From: Thinopyrum elongatum
Taxonomy: Eukaryota > Streptophyta > Magnoliopsida > Poales > Poaceae
DNA length: 64,000 nucleotides
Direction: 5' to 3'
NCBI GenBank assembly: GCA_011799875.1
Contig: CM022300.1
Coordinates: forward strand, 236,666,807 to 236,730,806
In this document: one piece after another, positions 21,200-31,960 of the stretch
How the letters are laid out: each line of letters opens with the position of its first letter
How positions within the stretch are numbered: the first letter of the stretch is position 1
Notes under the pieces: generated by a model
What the model was told of the DNA's origin: nothing
Seen by the model: the letters and a program-made list of their open reading frames with translations, nothing else
Databases searched by the model: none
Made by a program: the position numbers and the translations under genes

Positions 21200-23175
21200 C
21201 AAGAACCTCACGGAGCAATGTAATGGCCAACAAACTTGACGTCAATGATACCCAATATGATGGAACATGTAAAGGCAGTTCTTCAGAAGACTTGCAGAAA
21301 GATGCCGAATCCTATTCACCCCACAAGGTCCTTGCTCTAACTTGGCCCGTGATATGGGTACAACATGCATATAATGTCTTGGAGTGCATCTACTCTGTTG
21401 CAATGCCATGTGCTTAGCCTGCTGATCATGCATGTAAATATGTCATGCCTTCCTGTTTTTCAGTACCTATTCCATTCATGATAACATGTTTTCAAATTCA
21501 AGTACTGTCATTCTACTCTGTCGCAATGCCATCTGCTTAGTTTGGACATCATGCTTCTGAATATCTTATGCATTGTTATTCATCAGTATGTACTTCATCT
21601 GTCTACCATACCATGTTTTTTTTACATTGAAGTGCTATTCTAGTGGTCTGTTGCAATGCCATCTTAGTTTCCCAATCATACATGCATATGTTGCCTTCAT
21701 GTTTTTCCGTATGTATTCCGCTATCATACAGTTTTACATTTAACTAGTGTTGTTTTACTCTGCTGTCCTGTCGTATCCCTAGCTCTTACATCATACTCCC
21801 TCCGTCTGGATTACATGTCGCAGAAATGGATAAAAATGGATGTATCTAGAACTGAAATACGCCTAGACACATCCATTTATTTACGGATGGAGGGAATACA
21901 TGTCAATATGTCATGGCTTTCAATTCTTCAGTACCTATTCCATCTCTCTGCCGTAGCATGTTTTATAACTGAAGCACCATTCTTCTATATAAGGCATGCA
22001 AGGGGAAGACGGCTATGTTAGAATCTGAAGGGTTACAAACAAGGTCTTTGCAAAAGATCGAAATGCCAGGAGATAGTAAACCAACTCCAGTGTTCATAGA
22101 TACTTCTCCAGCATAGAGAAACCCAACTCCTACTGATAATAAGCAGATTCAAGTGGCCAAAGAACTAGTCCACTCTAGTCCAGCAAAAATATGTCAACTC
22201 CATTCTAAAAAGCGTGTGCGTATCCTCACATCATGAAATTTTATAGCATTCAGATCATATTTTCTACATGTTTCTTACCCATCTCTCTTTTAGAAAATAA
22301 GCTTAAAGGATAGAAGACTTTCTAAACTGGGATCGTGTTCGAGGAAAGTATCTTGCGGGAATTCTCTGTGCTCCGATGCTGATGTAAGTACCTATTGTAT
22401 ATCACTAAATTTTTACATCAGCATGTATTTTGTTAATCGGCATGAATCCAACCTTTATCTGATCTAAATTTACTTGTAGCAAAATGTATAATTAAAGGCG
22501 ACAATATTGATTTTTGTAAGGAAAACTGCCTGGTAGTTTTGCATACTGGGCTGCATGAGTGTACTATCTCATATCATGCACATTACTAAATTATAGTGCT
22601 GCTCTAGTTGCCTAATCATTCATTGTGTCAATGTTTCTTTCCTATTACCTTACTTGGCTGATGATAGCTGTGCCATATTGTGTCAATGTTGCGTTCCTAT
22701 TATCTGACCTGGCCAATGATAGCAATGCTAGTGTGTTAATTTGGTGCAGGCTGCTGAAGATAAGAAGACAAACTCTGAAAACAGCAAGGCAACCCCATTG
22801 TTTCTTTCCAATAAATCTAGGACAGGTAATATGGCAATAACTCTTGATTAATCTGTTCAGTTCCCCTCCTAATTTATGTTATGATGCAGTGGTCGAGACA
22901 CTCTCCACTATCAATAATACAAGCCTGCCAAAATCGCCATCTGAATCTGTTGAGTTTCCTCTGTCTCGAATCCAACGGAAAAATGTATGTTTGTGAATGA
23001 ATTACTGGCTGAAGCAATCATGGAAATCGTGGAGGAATCAGAGGTGCACATTCTTGCGCAACAACAACTGATCAATGTTTTCAGAGACAGTGTAGCAAAG
23101 AAGGAAGAAATTGCTCACATGCTTATGGGCGTCATCCGCGCTGAGGTTGCAGATTGTGAGGATGTAGATCGTTAA
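21200..23175 (+). pseudogene. 3' exons of an unidentified gene (part 2, after the solo LTR)
   Basis: Five exon-like segments join in consistent phases: about 21,200-21,327 (...NVMANKLDVNDTQYDG...SYSPHK), 22,003-22,215 (GKTAMLESEG...HSKKR), 22,294-22,383 (KISLKDRRLSKLG...CSDAD), 22,750-22,825 (AAEDKKTNSENSKATPLF) and 22,890-23,175. All boundaries are GT-AG (donors GTCCTT, GTGCGT, GTAAGT, GTAATA). The last segment reads VVETLSTINNTSLPKSPSES, then needs a 2-base shift at about 22,985 to enter MFVNELLAEAIMEIVEESEV and finish ADCEDVDR at 23,175. An in-frame TAG lies at 22,114. The product is polar, lysine- and serine-rich, with a helical acidic C-terminus; I recognise no domain. It could be a decayed host gene or the ORF of a CACTA-like element whose right end lies at 24,782. 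Its 5' part is across the solo LTR at 15-16.2 kb. Confidence 0.45.
21796..21896. mobile_element. Stowaway MITE, 101 bp, in an intron of the unidentified gene
   Basis: It starts CTCCCTCCGTCTGGATTACA and ends ATTTACGGATGGAGGGAA with TA at 21794-21795 and 21897-21898. The inner words AAATGGATGTATCTAGAACT and TAGACACATCCATTTA pair. The last base of the right terminus is changed. Confidence 0.85.
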
Positions 23176-23589
23176 GTTCTGCTCATTTATTTGCACTGGC
23201 ATCAATCTTTGATTGCCCAGTGAATGTAATTTCCTGTAATATATGCTGGATGTGCGACGTTTTTCCTTGTATGCCATACGTTTGCTTAACGCGCCTCGCA
23301 TTCCAGCTAACTGGTCGCTAGGAAGGCAAAAAAGCAGTGAAATTATTAGTTAACACGAACAGTCGTGGGCCCTATATGAAGGAAGCGTCCCACTGCCCTT
23401 AATTGGCTTCCCTAATGGGCTCTCATGGGACAAAATTCTCATAGGCCTTTGATTGATCGGTTTTTGTCCTGTCCATAATTGCTCGTCGTAATGGGCTAAA
23501 ATTATAGCTGGGCCGGAATCGGCGTTATCTAATTGGGCCTACTGACACATTCGAACTTTAGCGGGCCCATCAAGTTAATGGGCCATAAC
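23176..23589. other. 3' flank of the unidentified gene
   Basis: AT-rich up to about 23,340, consistent with a 3' UTR. It then turns into GGGCC-rich sequence leading into the 55-bp array. No open frame of interest. Confidence 0.4.
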
Positions 23590-24280
23590 CAGGCCGAAAG
23601 CACTATTGGGCCGCTATAATTGAAACGAGCCAACAATTAATGCTCGACCCTGTTACCTCCCGGGTCGTTAACAGGCCGACATCGAAGCTGGCAATAAGTG
23701 GGCCCATTTGACTTCACGGGCCGTTAACAGGCCGATACTAAGGTCGGGCTATATATGGCCCAACTGTATTTTGGGCCTTTAGCAGGCCGAAAGAGACAGT
23801 GGGCTCGTACTGGACCATGGAGAGCATGGGCCGCTAAGAGGCCGAAAGTTAGGTCGGACTTTATATGGCCCAACTGTGTTGTGGGCCTTTAGCAGGCCGA
23901 AAGAGAAACCGGGCTGGTATTGGTCATGAAGAGCATGGGCCGTTAAGAGGCCAAAACTCAGGTCCAACTGCAAATGGCCCAACTCATTTATGGGCCGTTA
24001 ACGGGCTGAAAGACATACCGGGCTGGAAATTGGCCCAACACTTAAATGGGTCGTTAAAAGGCCGAAAGACGTACATCCTGAAAATTGGCCCATCCCTTGA
24101 ATGGGCCGTTAACAGGCCGAAACCACATGGGGCTGATATTGAGCCCAAATATATAGCGGGCTGATAACGGGCTCGAACTGACGATGGGCTGCAATGGTGT
24201 CAAATAGTTAACGGGCAGTTGACGGACCGAATTGGCACATCTTGTATGGGTCGTGGGCTTAAATGGACCAGACACAACTA
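23590..24280. repeat. Degenerate tandem array with 55-bp period
   Basis: The core ATGGGCCGTTAACAGGCCGA (variable) recurs with GGCCGA-like anchors at 23,674, 23,730, 23,785, 23,840, 23,895, 23,949, 24,004, 24,060, 24,115, 24,169 and 24,223. Successive spacings are 54-56 bp. Units are diverged but the period is held across at least ten copies. The array lies within 0.6 kb of a CACTA-type terminus, where subterminal repeats are usual. Confidence 0.8.
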
Positions 24281-24540
24281 GGCCCTATATGGGCCGGCCT
24301 GCTAATTTTGACTGGGCCGGCCTCTTTCACCTAAATGGGCCACTGTTGGGCCTTGCCACGTGCCAACATATCATAGGCTCCTCCCATACAATGAGTGGAT
24401 GACATCTGTCCCAACGCTGAGCCGACACATGGATCCTTCGGCGAATGAGAATTTTACACATGGAAAATCCCCATTGGTCGGGGCTGTTAACGGGTTATCG
24501 GATCCAAACCGGAACCCGATAGCTTAATGGTGACCCATTA

Positions 24541-24782
24541 CGGTGGATGCCACGTGTCGGTTACCCTTGAAGAAAACACTTCCATGACGCGCCATTTATC
24601 GTCATGGAAGTGGATACTTCCGTGATGATAATTTTGGTATTGTCATGGAACACTTCTACGACAGCATAGGTATGACTATCTTGATTCTGTCATAAAATCG
24701 TCATGGATGTACATGCATGACAGAAAACGTGACCTACTGTGACAAACACGTATCATCACGGAAGTGTATTTTTTTTGTAGTG
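24541..24782. mobile_element. Right terminus of a CACTA-type DNA transposon
   Basis: The stretch ends TTTTTTTTGTAGTG at 24,782, the inverse of the CACTACAAAAAAAA terminus of CACTA elements. Just inside are subterminal words in both orientations (ATCATCACGGAAGTGTAT, CATGACAG, CGTCATGGA and TTCCGTGATGATA). I found no matching CACTACAAA left end in the window, so the element is truncated or lost its left end. The unidentified gene and the 55-bp array may belong to it. Confidence 0.65.
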
Positions 24783-25219
24783 AATCTAACCATAGCATGA
24801 AACATGTGGATCCAAATTAGCCCCCTACGAAGCAACGCATAAACTAGGGTTTAAGCTTCTGTCACTCTAGCAACCCATCATCTACTTATTACTTCCCAAT
24901 GCCTCCCCCTAGGCCCAAATCATTATTATATAATCTTTTTATTTCTTTTATTTTTTTCTCAAGATCAAAGCAAGAAAGCAAAGCCCTCAACTCAAAACTA
25001 ATCTTTATTATATAACTCTCGGACTCGATTACATAGAGGGAACACAAAGCAAAACTCAAAACTAGATCATACTAAAAACTTTTATTCTACTAAACCAAGA
25101 TATAACCAAAAGGATCGAACTAAGGAAAATGATAAAGGTAAAGATGTGATGGTGATATGATACCGGGGCACCTCCCCCAAGCTTGGCATAGGCCAAGGGG
25201 AGTGCCCATACCCATGTAC
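24783..25219 (-). other. Non-coding 3' part of the Athila fragment
   Basis: AT-rich, with runs such as TTTTTATTTCTTTTA, and no open frame of note. It lies between the CACTA terminus and the small acidic ORF, so it is probably Athila 3' untranslated sequence. Confidence 0.4.
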
Positions 25220-25636
25220 TTAAGTCTCTTTCTTGGGAGGTGATGACGGTGGTGTGGTAGCATTCTTCTTCTCTAGCTTGCGTCTGAGGCTAAAATTTTC
25301 CTCCCTTAGATCATCATTCTCGAGCTCAAGCTTTAGTATCCTTTTGTAGAATGACGCCTTACTTTCCTGCAGAAAACAAGATGGGATAGATTGGACCTTA
25401 TGAAGGCTTGACTTCTTGAATTCCAGGTGCATATCTCCAGGTTGAGGCAGTGGATCTTCCTCTTCATCAGAGCTATCGTTCCTTGTTTTCTCAATGTCGA
25501 AATCTTGCTCCTCCTCCGGGTCAGAATCTTGCTCTTCCTTCATGGACCATAGGTACGGATAAGTTTCCCCAAAGATCTTTGGATCCGTAGTATAATGTGA
25601 AACATAGCTCTCTCCATCTGAATCTTGCGAAGACAT
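25220..25636 (-). CDS. Small acidic coiled-coil ORF of the Athila fragment
   Basis: A 138-codon intact frame starting MSSQDSDGESYVSHYTTD. It has a long acidic middle (EEEQDSDPEEEQDFD-like) and a C-terminal heptad-like stretch (KRILKLELENDDLREENFSL), ending in TTPPSSPPKKET. Its position downstream of the integrase matches the extra ORF region of Athila elements, sometimes compared to env, but it has no signal peptide or membrane segment. Function is unknown. Confidence 0.5.
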   Translation of the reverse strand: MSSQDSDGESYVSHYTTDPKIFGETYPYLWSMKEEQDSDPEEEQDFDIEKTRNDSSDEEEDPLPQPGDMHLEFKKSSLHKVQSIPSCFLQESKASFYKRILKLELENDDLREENFSLRRKLEKKNATTPPSSPPKKET

Positions 25637-25972
25637 CTTGCTCTAAATCTGTTACATAAATAGCTCGAAACAAGAACAAAGGATATTGCCGTGATACGAT
25701 GGTCAAAACCTTTGGGATATTATATAATGAATTTTTACCGTGCAAAACAAGTATTCTGGGAGAAAATGAAGTACGAAGGGCACACGAGGTGGGCACAAGC
25801 CTGGGAGGCGCGCCCAGGGGGTAGGGTGCGCCCCCATGGCTTGTCGCCTCCTCGTGCACTTTTCTAACTACTTCTTATTTTCCTAATTTTTTAAATATTC
25901 CAAAATGGAGTAAAATTGCTTTTGGGAAAGTTTTGGAGTCGTTTACTTACCGAATCACATACCTATTCCTTT

Positions 25973-27405
25973 TCAGGGTTCTGGAGCGTTGTGGAAAGTT
26001 TCGCTTGTGTACTCCTCCGGTGTTATGGTATTAATAATATTGGTTTCAACATTTATGGGAGTACCTGAGATATAATGTTTGATTCTTTGCCCGTTCACCA
26101 CCTTCGGGTTATTGCCCTCGGCATTGTTGATCTTGATGGCACCGAAACGATAAACTTCTTCGATAATGTAAGGCCCTTCCAATTTAGAGAGAAGTTTTCC
26201 TGCAAAAATCTTAAACGAGAATTGTATAATAAGACATGGTCACCTACATTAAATTCACGCTTTTGTATCCTTTTGTCATGCCATATTTTAACCTTTTCTT
26301 TAAACAATTTGGTATTTTCATAGGCTTGGGTTCTCCATTCATCAAGTGAGCTAATGTCAAATAGCCTCTTCTCACCGGCAAGTTTGAAATCATAATTGAG
26401 CTCTTTAATTGCCCAATAAGCTTTATGTTCTAGTTCAAGAGGTAAGTGACATGCTTTTCCATATACCATTTTATATGGAGACATACCCATAGGATTTTTA
26501 TAAGCAGTTCTATAAGCCCATAGTGCATCATCAAGTTTCTTAGACCAATTCTTTCTAGATCTATTAACAGTCTTTTGCAAGATCAATTTTATTTCTCTAT
26601 TACTTAATTCAACTTGACCACTAGACTGAGGATGATATGGAGATGCAATTCTGTGGTTAACATCATACTTAGCAAGCAATTTACGGAAAACACCATGAAT
26701 AAAGTGTGAACCACCATAAGTCATTAAATATCCAGGGACTCCAAACCTCGGGAAAATAACTTCTTTAAGCATTTTAATGGAGGTGTTATGATCAGAACTA
26801 CTAGTTGGAATAGCTTCTACCCACTTAGTAACATAATCAACAGCAACCAAAATATGTGTATACCCATTGGAGGAAGGAAAAGGTCCCATATAATCAAATC
26901 CCCAAACATCAAATGGTTGAATAACAAGTGAATAATTCATAGGCATTCCCTAACGTCTACTAATATTACCAATTCTTTGACATTCATCACAAGACAAGAC
27001 AAACTTACGAGGATCCTTGAAATCCAGATTGTAATACCTTGTGTGCAGTTCTGTCTCCAGCATGGTGTCCTCCGTAGGCCTTGGAGTGACACTTGCGTAG
27101 GATCTGTTCCTGTTCATGCTCAGGTACACAATGTCTAATAACACCATCTACTCCTTCTTTATAAAGGTGTGGGTCATCCCAGAAGTAATGTCTTAAATCA
27201 TAGAAAAACTTTTTCTTTTGTTGGTATGTAAAACTGGGTGGTATAAATTTAGCAAGAATATAATTAGCATAGTCTGCATACCATGGAGTACTACGAGAAG
27301 CATTTATAACAGCTAATTGTTCATCAGGAAAGCTATCATCAATAGGTAGTGGGTCATCAAGCATATTTTCTAACCTAGACAAGTTGTCTGCTACGGGGTT
27401 CTCAG
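25973..27405 (-). pseudogene. Athila integrase (with end of RNase H), frameshifted
   Basis: The polyprotein piece starts with the end of RNase H, then the zinc-binding module (CHSKAYGGHHAGDRTAH...CDECQRIGN), then the integrase core (26,946-26,095) and its C-terminal part (to 25,973, ending ETFHNAPEP). The core acidic triad should be D-D-E: the first Asp is in GFDYMGPF, the Glu in SGQVELSN, but the second position reads TYGGSHF where a Tyr replaces the Asp. Frame changes occur near 27,010-27,140 and near 26,190, and a stop separates the zinc module from the core at 26,947-26,949. The enzyme is dead. Confidence 0.8.
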
Positions 27406-28286
27406 CTCCGAGCTGAAGGCAGCAGTCGACAAGGGCGCCGAGCTGGACAAGGCGCTCGAGGCGCGCAACCGTGCCGGGGAGTTGGAGCGGCATGGTACAT
27501 TGCTCGAAGCGCAGCATCTGGACGAGGCCTTCGCCAGTAAGTGCTTTTTTGTTGACTTTGCCGGGTTGTGAAGCTGGCTTTGCTTTTCTGTTGCTGACTG
27601 TATTGCTTTTCTGTTCGACAGAATGCTTTCCGGAGACGCAGGGGACGGCGGAGGAGCCCCTTTGAGCTCAACGGTCGCCTCAGGGGAACCCGGGCGCTGG
27701 GCTTGACCCGAACGTCACCTGGAGCTTCTCGGAGATCATGCAGGCCGCCGAGGCTCGCCTGCAGGTCTTGGGTGAGCAAATGGCGCGGGTAACCAGAGCC
27801 GGCGTGGGGATGACAACGGCCCTTTGGCCCGGTGCCGTTGTGCCCAGCAGCTTCACGCGGCTTGCGCGGTGGCTGGAGGCAGGGCAAGTGCGGCTTCACG
27901 CGTGGTGCGCTTCTACTGCCTGTGCAGGCGCCGACGTGGCGCTGAGGTTCATCATGTCCTAGGACCCAGACCTGGCGCTGGACCGGCTGGCAGCTCAGCG
28001 AGCCGGCGCGGAGCCCCAGCTGCAGGCGGAGGCGGGCCAGATCGCCGCCCGGGCCAGCTACCTGGCCTCGTTTGCTTTGCATGACGAGTTGCAGGTAGAG
28101 CGGACCAAAGAAGGCGAGGTGGTGCCGCCTGACAACTTCGGCTTGCTGCTTGATGACCCGTCGGGCAGCTCCGAGGGGCCAGGCCCCTGTGCGGATGACG
28201 ATGCTGGGTTGGCCGATATCGGTGCCTCAATGGACCCGGAGGCCATGGAGGAGAAGCCGGCTGGCGAGCAGCCGGTCGTGCGGTAA
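27406..28286 (+). pseudogene. Tat1 antisense ORF, C-terminal part, two exons
   Basis: It is plus-strand, opposite to gag-pol. The first visible piece (AELKAAVDKGAELDKALEAR...) is coiled-coil-like and ends at a donor GCCA|GTAAGT (27536/27537); the acceptor TTCGACAG is at 27622. Exon 2 continues MQAAEARLQVLGEQMARVTR from 27,738 through LHDELQVERTKEGEVVPPDN to GEQPVVR and a stop at 28,286. A frame change is needed between 27,623 and 27,738, and TAG at 27,960-27,962 interrupts RFIMS. The start is lost at the Athila junction. Tat2 has the fuller version. Confidence 0.55.
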
Positions 28287-28655
28287 CTTTGTGTGGTGAG
28301 GCCGGGTTGGTCAATCCGGCAGACCCAACTTAGTGTTTCATGATGTGTGGGTGCTTTGGCCCATAGTTCTTGTCGGCCAACAGCCGAAGCCGGACTGTGG
28401 CGTAGGGCGAAGTGGAGGGCCTTGGCTACCCGAACACGCCGGGATGTGCTAAGGAGGATGGCGGGTTGTGGCCAAGCCGGCCAGCCCCCGAGCCCCCGGG
28501 TTGGTCGTACCAACCCGGAGGTGGAGGTTTAAGAAAATTTACAAGGGTGTGTAAAACATGATAACTTGTAGGAAAAGGTAACCCCCGAGTGTTGTTCGGG
28601 GGTCCCATGGTCTTTCATAAGATTACAAAAGGTAGTGATACGTACGTGCATACAT
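28287..28655. other. Non-coding gap between convergent Tat1 ORFs
   Basis: GC-rich sequence with several AGCCGG and CCGGGTTGG words lies between the stop of the antisense ORF and the stop of the integrase. I see no gene. Confidence 0.5.
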
Positions 28656-30713
28656 CTAACTGTAAAATGGGCGGAGGAGCTCTGCATTCCTGGGCCGGCT
28701 TGTTTCTTCACCGGTGATGTCTCTCTTGCGCTTGTTTGGCTTGCGGGCGTCGATGAGGTAGTAGGCGTTGTAGTCACACATGGCTTTGCTGATGATGAAG
28801 GGGCCCTCCCATGGGGAGGCCAACTTGTGCTGGGCGGCTTGCCGCTGGACAAGCCGGAGGACGAGGTCTCCCTCGCGGAACGCGAGGGGCTTGATCTTTT
28901 TGCTGTGGTAATGCCTCAAGCCTTGCTGGTAGATGGCGGATCGGCTAAGGGCCAGGAGGCGTGCTTCTTCGAGTAAGTCGACGCCGTCTTCGCGGGCTTC
29001 CTTGGCTTTGGCTTCTGTGTACATCATGACTCGTGGCGAGTCAAACTCGATGTCGTTTGGGATGACGGCTTCTGCTCCGTAGACAAGGAAGAACGGGGTG
29101 AACCTGGTCGATCGGTTTGGCGTTGTCCGGAGACTCCAGAGGAAGGCCGGTAACTTGTTAAGCCAGCTGCCGGGTGAACGGATGAGGGGCTCGACGAGCC
29201 GCGGCTTGATGCCAGATAGGATGAGGCCGTTGGCCCGCTCGACCTTGCCGTTGGATTGAGGATGAGCCACAGAGGCCAGGTCAAGCTAGACGCCGGAGAC
29301 GGAGCAGTATTGCACCAGGGCGCCCTTTGCAAAGTTGGTGCCGTTGTCCGTGATGATGTTGTGCGGGATGCCGTAGTGCACCGCGATATCTTTGATGAAC
29401 CGGATGGCCGTTGGCCCATCCAGCTTCTTGATCAGCTGCGCCTCGATCCACTTGGTAAACTTGTCGACCGCCACCAGTAGATGTGTCATGCCGCCCCGAG
29501 CGGACTTGAAGGGGCCTACCATGTCGAGCCCCCACACCGCGAAGGGCCAGGTGATTGGGATAGTTTGCAGGGCCGAAGCCGGTTGGTGGCTGCGCTCGCT
29601 AAAGCGTTGGCAACCCTTGCACTTGAGGATGAGCGACTCGGCGTCTTTGAGGGTCGTGGGCCAGTAGAAACCATGGCGAAAAGCCTTGGCCACCAGGGGC
29701 CTGGAGGCGGCGTGGTGCCCGCACTCGCCCTGATGTATGTCGAGGAAGATCTCTATGCCCTTGTCTTGTTTGACGCAGTGCTGGAACATGCCTATCGCAC
29801 TGCGCTTGGCGAGCTCGTTGTTGATGATGCTGTAGGCGGACGCCCGGCGTTGCACTTGCCGAGCCTCGGTCTCGTCCATGGGGAGTACTCCGTTCTCCAA
29901 GAACGCTAAGATCGGCTGGGCCCAAGAAGGAGCCGTTACCATGGTGAGGCCGGCCACCAAGACAGGTTCTGGGCCGGCAGCCCCCGAGCCGGGTTGAGCA
30001 GCCCCCGGGTCGGAGACAGCGGCGGCCAGATTGGCGGCGGCAGCCCCTGAGCCGGGTTGGGCAGCCCCCGGGTTGGATTCGTTGGTCGCCGGGTTGGAGA
30101 AGGCAGCCCTCGGGCCAGGATCCGCAGTCCCCGGGACTGGTTTGCGGGTGGCAGCCTCCGAGCTTGGAGTGGCAGCCCCCGGGTCTGGGTTGGGGAGGGG
30201 TGCTGCGGGGTCGTCCGGGATGGAGATGGACTCAGAATCCGGAGATGGCTTGACAAACGGCTTGCACAGGTGCTCGAGGGAGACGCTAGATGGTATGGCC
30301 TGCCGGGATGAGCCAATCTTAGCTAACGTGTCAGCGGCTCCATTTTCCGCGCATGGGACATGGAGAAACTCGCAGCCATCGAAGTTGCCGAAGAGCTGCT
30401 GGACCAGGAAACGGTAGCTGGCCATGTTGGCATCTCGGGCATCCCACTCACCGGAACACTGCTGCACCACTAGATCTGAGTCGCCGTAGCATAAGATGCG
30501 CCGGATGCCGAGTTCCTTGGCAAGCCAGAGGCCGTGCACAAGGGCTTTGTACTCGGCGATGTTGTTGGAGGTGGCAAAGTGGATCTGGAGCGCATACTGC
30601 AGCCGGTCGCCCTTTGGGGAAGATAACACGATGCCGGCTCCCAAGCCGGAGCGCATCTTGGAGCCGTCAAAGTGCATGCGCCAATGCGTTGAATCTGGCG
30701 GCGGTGGCAGGTA
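28656..30713 (-). pseudogene. Tat1 RNase H and integrase
   Basis: The second RNase H (typical of Tat/Ogre) runs from HFDGSKMRSGLGAGIVL, with the acidic residues in HFDGS, NNIAEYKAL and YGDSDLV. After an Ala/Pro/Gly-rich linker (about 30,190-29,940) come the zinc module (ECGHHAASRPLVAKA...CKGCQRF) and the integrase core with D (WGLDMVGPF), D (ITDNGTNF) and E (NGKVERANG) all present. The C-terminal part ends RNAELLRPFYS at 28,656. One in-frame TAG (29,288-29,286) divides the core. This segment is in the same frame as the RT upstream, separated by TAG at 30,716-30,714. Confidence 0.8.
29940..30190 (-). repeat. Coding minisatellite-like Ala/Pro/Gly linker
   Basis: The linker between RNase H and integrase repeats peptide units like PGAAQPGSGAA. 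At DNA level GCAGCCCCCGAGCCGGGTTG-like units occur about eight times with substitutions. It keeps the reading frame, so it grew in multiples of three. Confidence 0.6.
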
Positions 30714-31960
30714 CTAGATCTCTGTCCAGTTGACAAGGAAGTCGGCCAGGGCCTGGGCCTTGATCATGGTGCGGGGCTTGTAGAGGATGGTGTGGCTGGC
30801 CAGCTCGATGGCCCATTTGGCAACCCGGCCATTGGCATCCCGGCAGCCCATGATCTCGCTGATGGGGGCCGTGCTGACCACGATGATGACATGTTCTTGG
30901 AAATACTGCTTCAGCTTCTTGGCAGTGAAGTACACGCCATAGCACATCTTCTGGTAGTGCTGGTAGTTCTGCTTGGAGGCGGAGAGCACCTCGCTCAGGT
31001 AGTAGACCGGGTGCTGGACAGACTGGATCTTGCCCTTCTTAGATCTCTCGACCACAAGCACCGTGCTGACCGACCGCGAGGTGGCGGCAATGTATAGCAA
31101 CAACGGCTCCTTGTCAGCCGGCGCGGCCAGGATGGGTGCGGTGGAGAGCATGCGCTTGAGATCCCGAAATGCCTTGTCCGCCTGGTCGTTCCACTCGAAC
31201 GGCGACGTCTTCTTCATCAGCTGATATAGGGGCAAGGCCCTCTCGCCCAGCCGGCTGAGAAACCGGCTGACCGAGGCCAAGCAGCCGGTGAACTTTTGGA
31301 CATCTCGCAGCCGGGTTGGCTTGCGCATGCGCTCGATGGCCTTGATCTTCTCTGGGTTCGCCTCAATGCCGCGCTCCGAGATGAGGGAACCGAGCAGCTT
31401 TCCGGCCGGCACGCCGAAGACGCACTTCTCCAGGTTGAGCTTGATCTGGTACTCGCGCAGATTGGCAAAGGTCTCCTTCAGGTTGTCAAGGAGCGTGAGG
31501 TGCTGCTTGGTCTTCACCATGATGTCGTCCACATAGACGTGGATGTTGCTGCCGAGTAGCGCCAGCAGGCATTTCTGCATGCAGCGCTGGAAGGTGGCGC
31601 CGGCGTTCTTCAAGCCAAACGACATGGTGATGTAGCAATACGCCCTGAAGGGCGTGATGAAGGACGTCTTCAGGGCGTCGGCCGGGTCCAGCTTGATCTG
31701 ATAGCCTGAGTAAGCATCCAGGAAGGACAGGAGCTCACAGCCACCGGTGGAGTCGATGACTTGATCTATCCACGGGAGAGCGAAAGGATCCTTGGGGTAG
31801 GCCTTGTTCAGGCTCGTGTAGTCTATGCACATGCGCTAGGTGTTGTTCTTCTTCAGGACGAGGACCGGGTTGGCCAGCCACTCAGGGTGAATTACTTCCA
31901 TGATGAAGCTGGCCGCGAGTATCTTGGTGACCTCTTCACCGATGGTTCTTCTCTTCTCTT
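30714..31960 (-). pseudogene. Tat1 reverse transcriptase and first RNase H
   Basis: The RT reads WLANPVLVLKKNN, then TAG (31,835-31,833), then MCIDYTSLNKAYPKDPFALP, FLDAYSGYQI, MSFGLKNAGATFQR and the catalytic YVDDIMVK. The connection and first RNase H follow (PLLLYIAATSRSVSTVLVVE). The TAG stands where the family has a Trp. The segment ends at TAG 30,716-30,714, after which the same frame continues into the second RNase H. Stop codons rather than indels caused most of the damage here. Confidence 0.82.

Larger units (their letters stand above)
24783..27405 (-). mobile_element. Athila-type gypsy retrotransposon fragment
   Basis: Reading on the minus strand, the fragment starts in the last codons before the integrase (ENPVADNLSRLENM at about 27,400) and continues through the integrase to 3' non-coding sequence, where it meets the CACTA end. 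The integrase style ([20 protein letters not shown]) and the downstream small acidic ORF are those of the Athila/Fatima/Sabrina group common in Triticeae. LTRs, gag, protease and RT are absent. The right edge is an abrupt join to Tat1 at about 27,405. Confidence 0.75.

Noticed and set aside
23440..24360. A CRISPR-like array
   Set aside because: Regular spacing is present, but units are contiguous degenerate repeats without unique spacers and the DNA is clearly plant.
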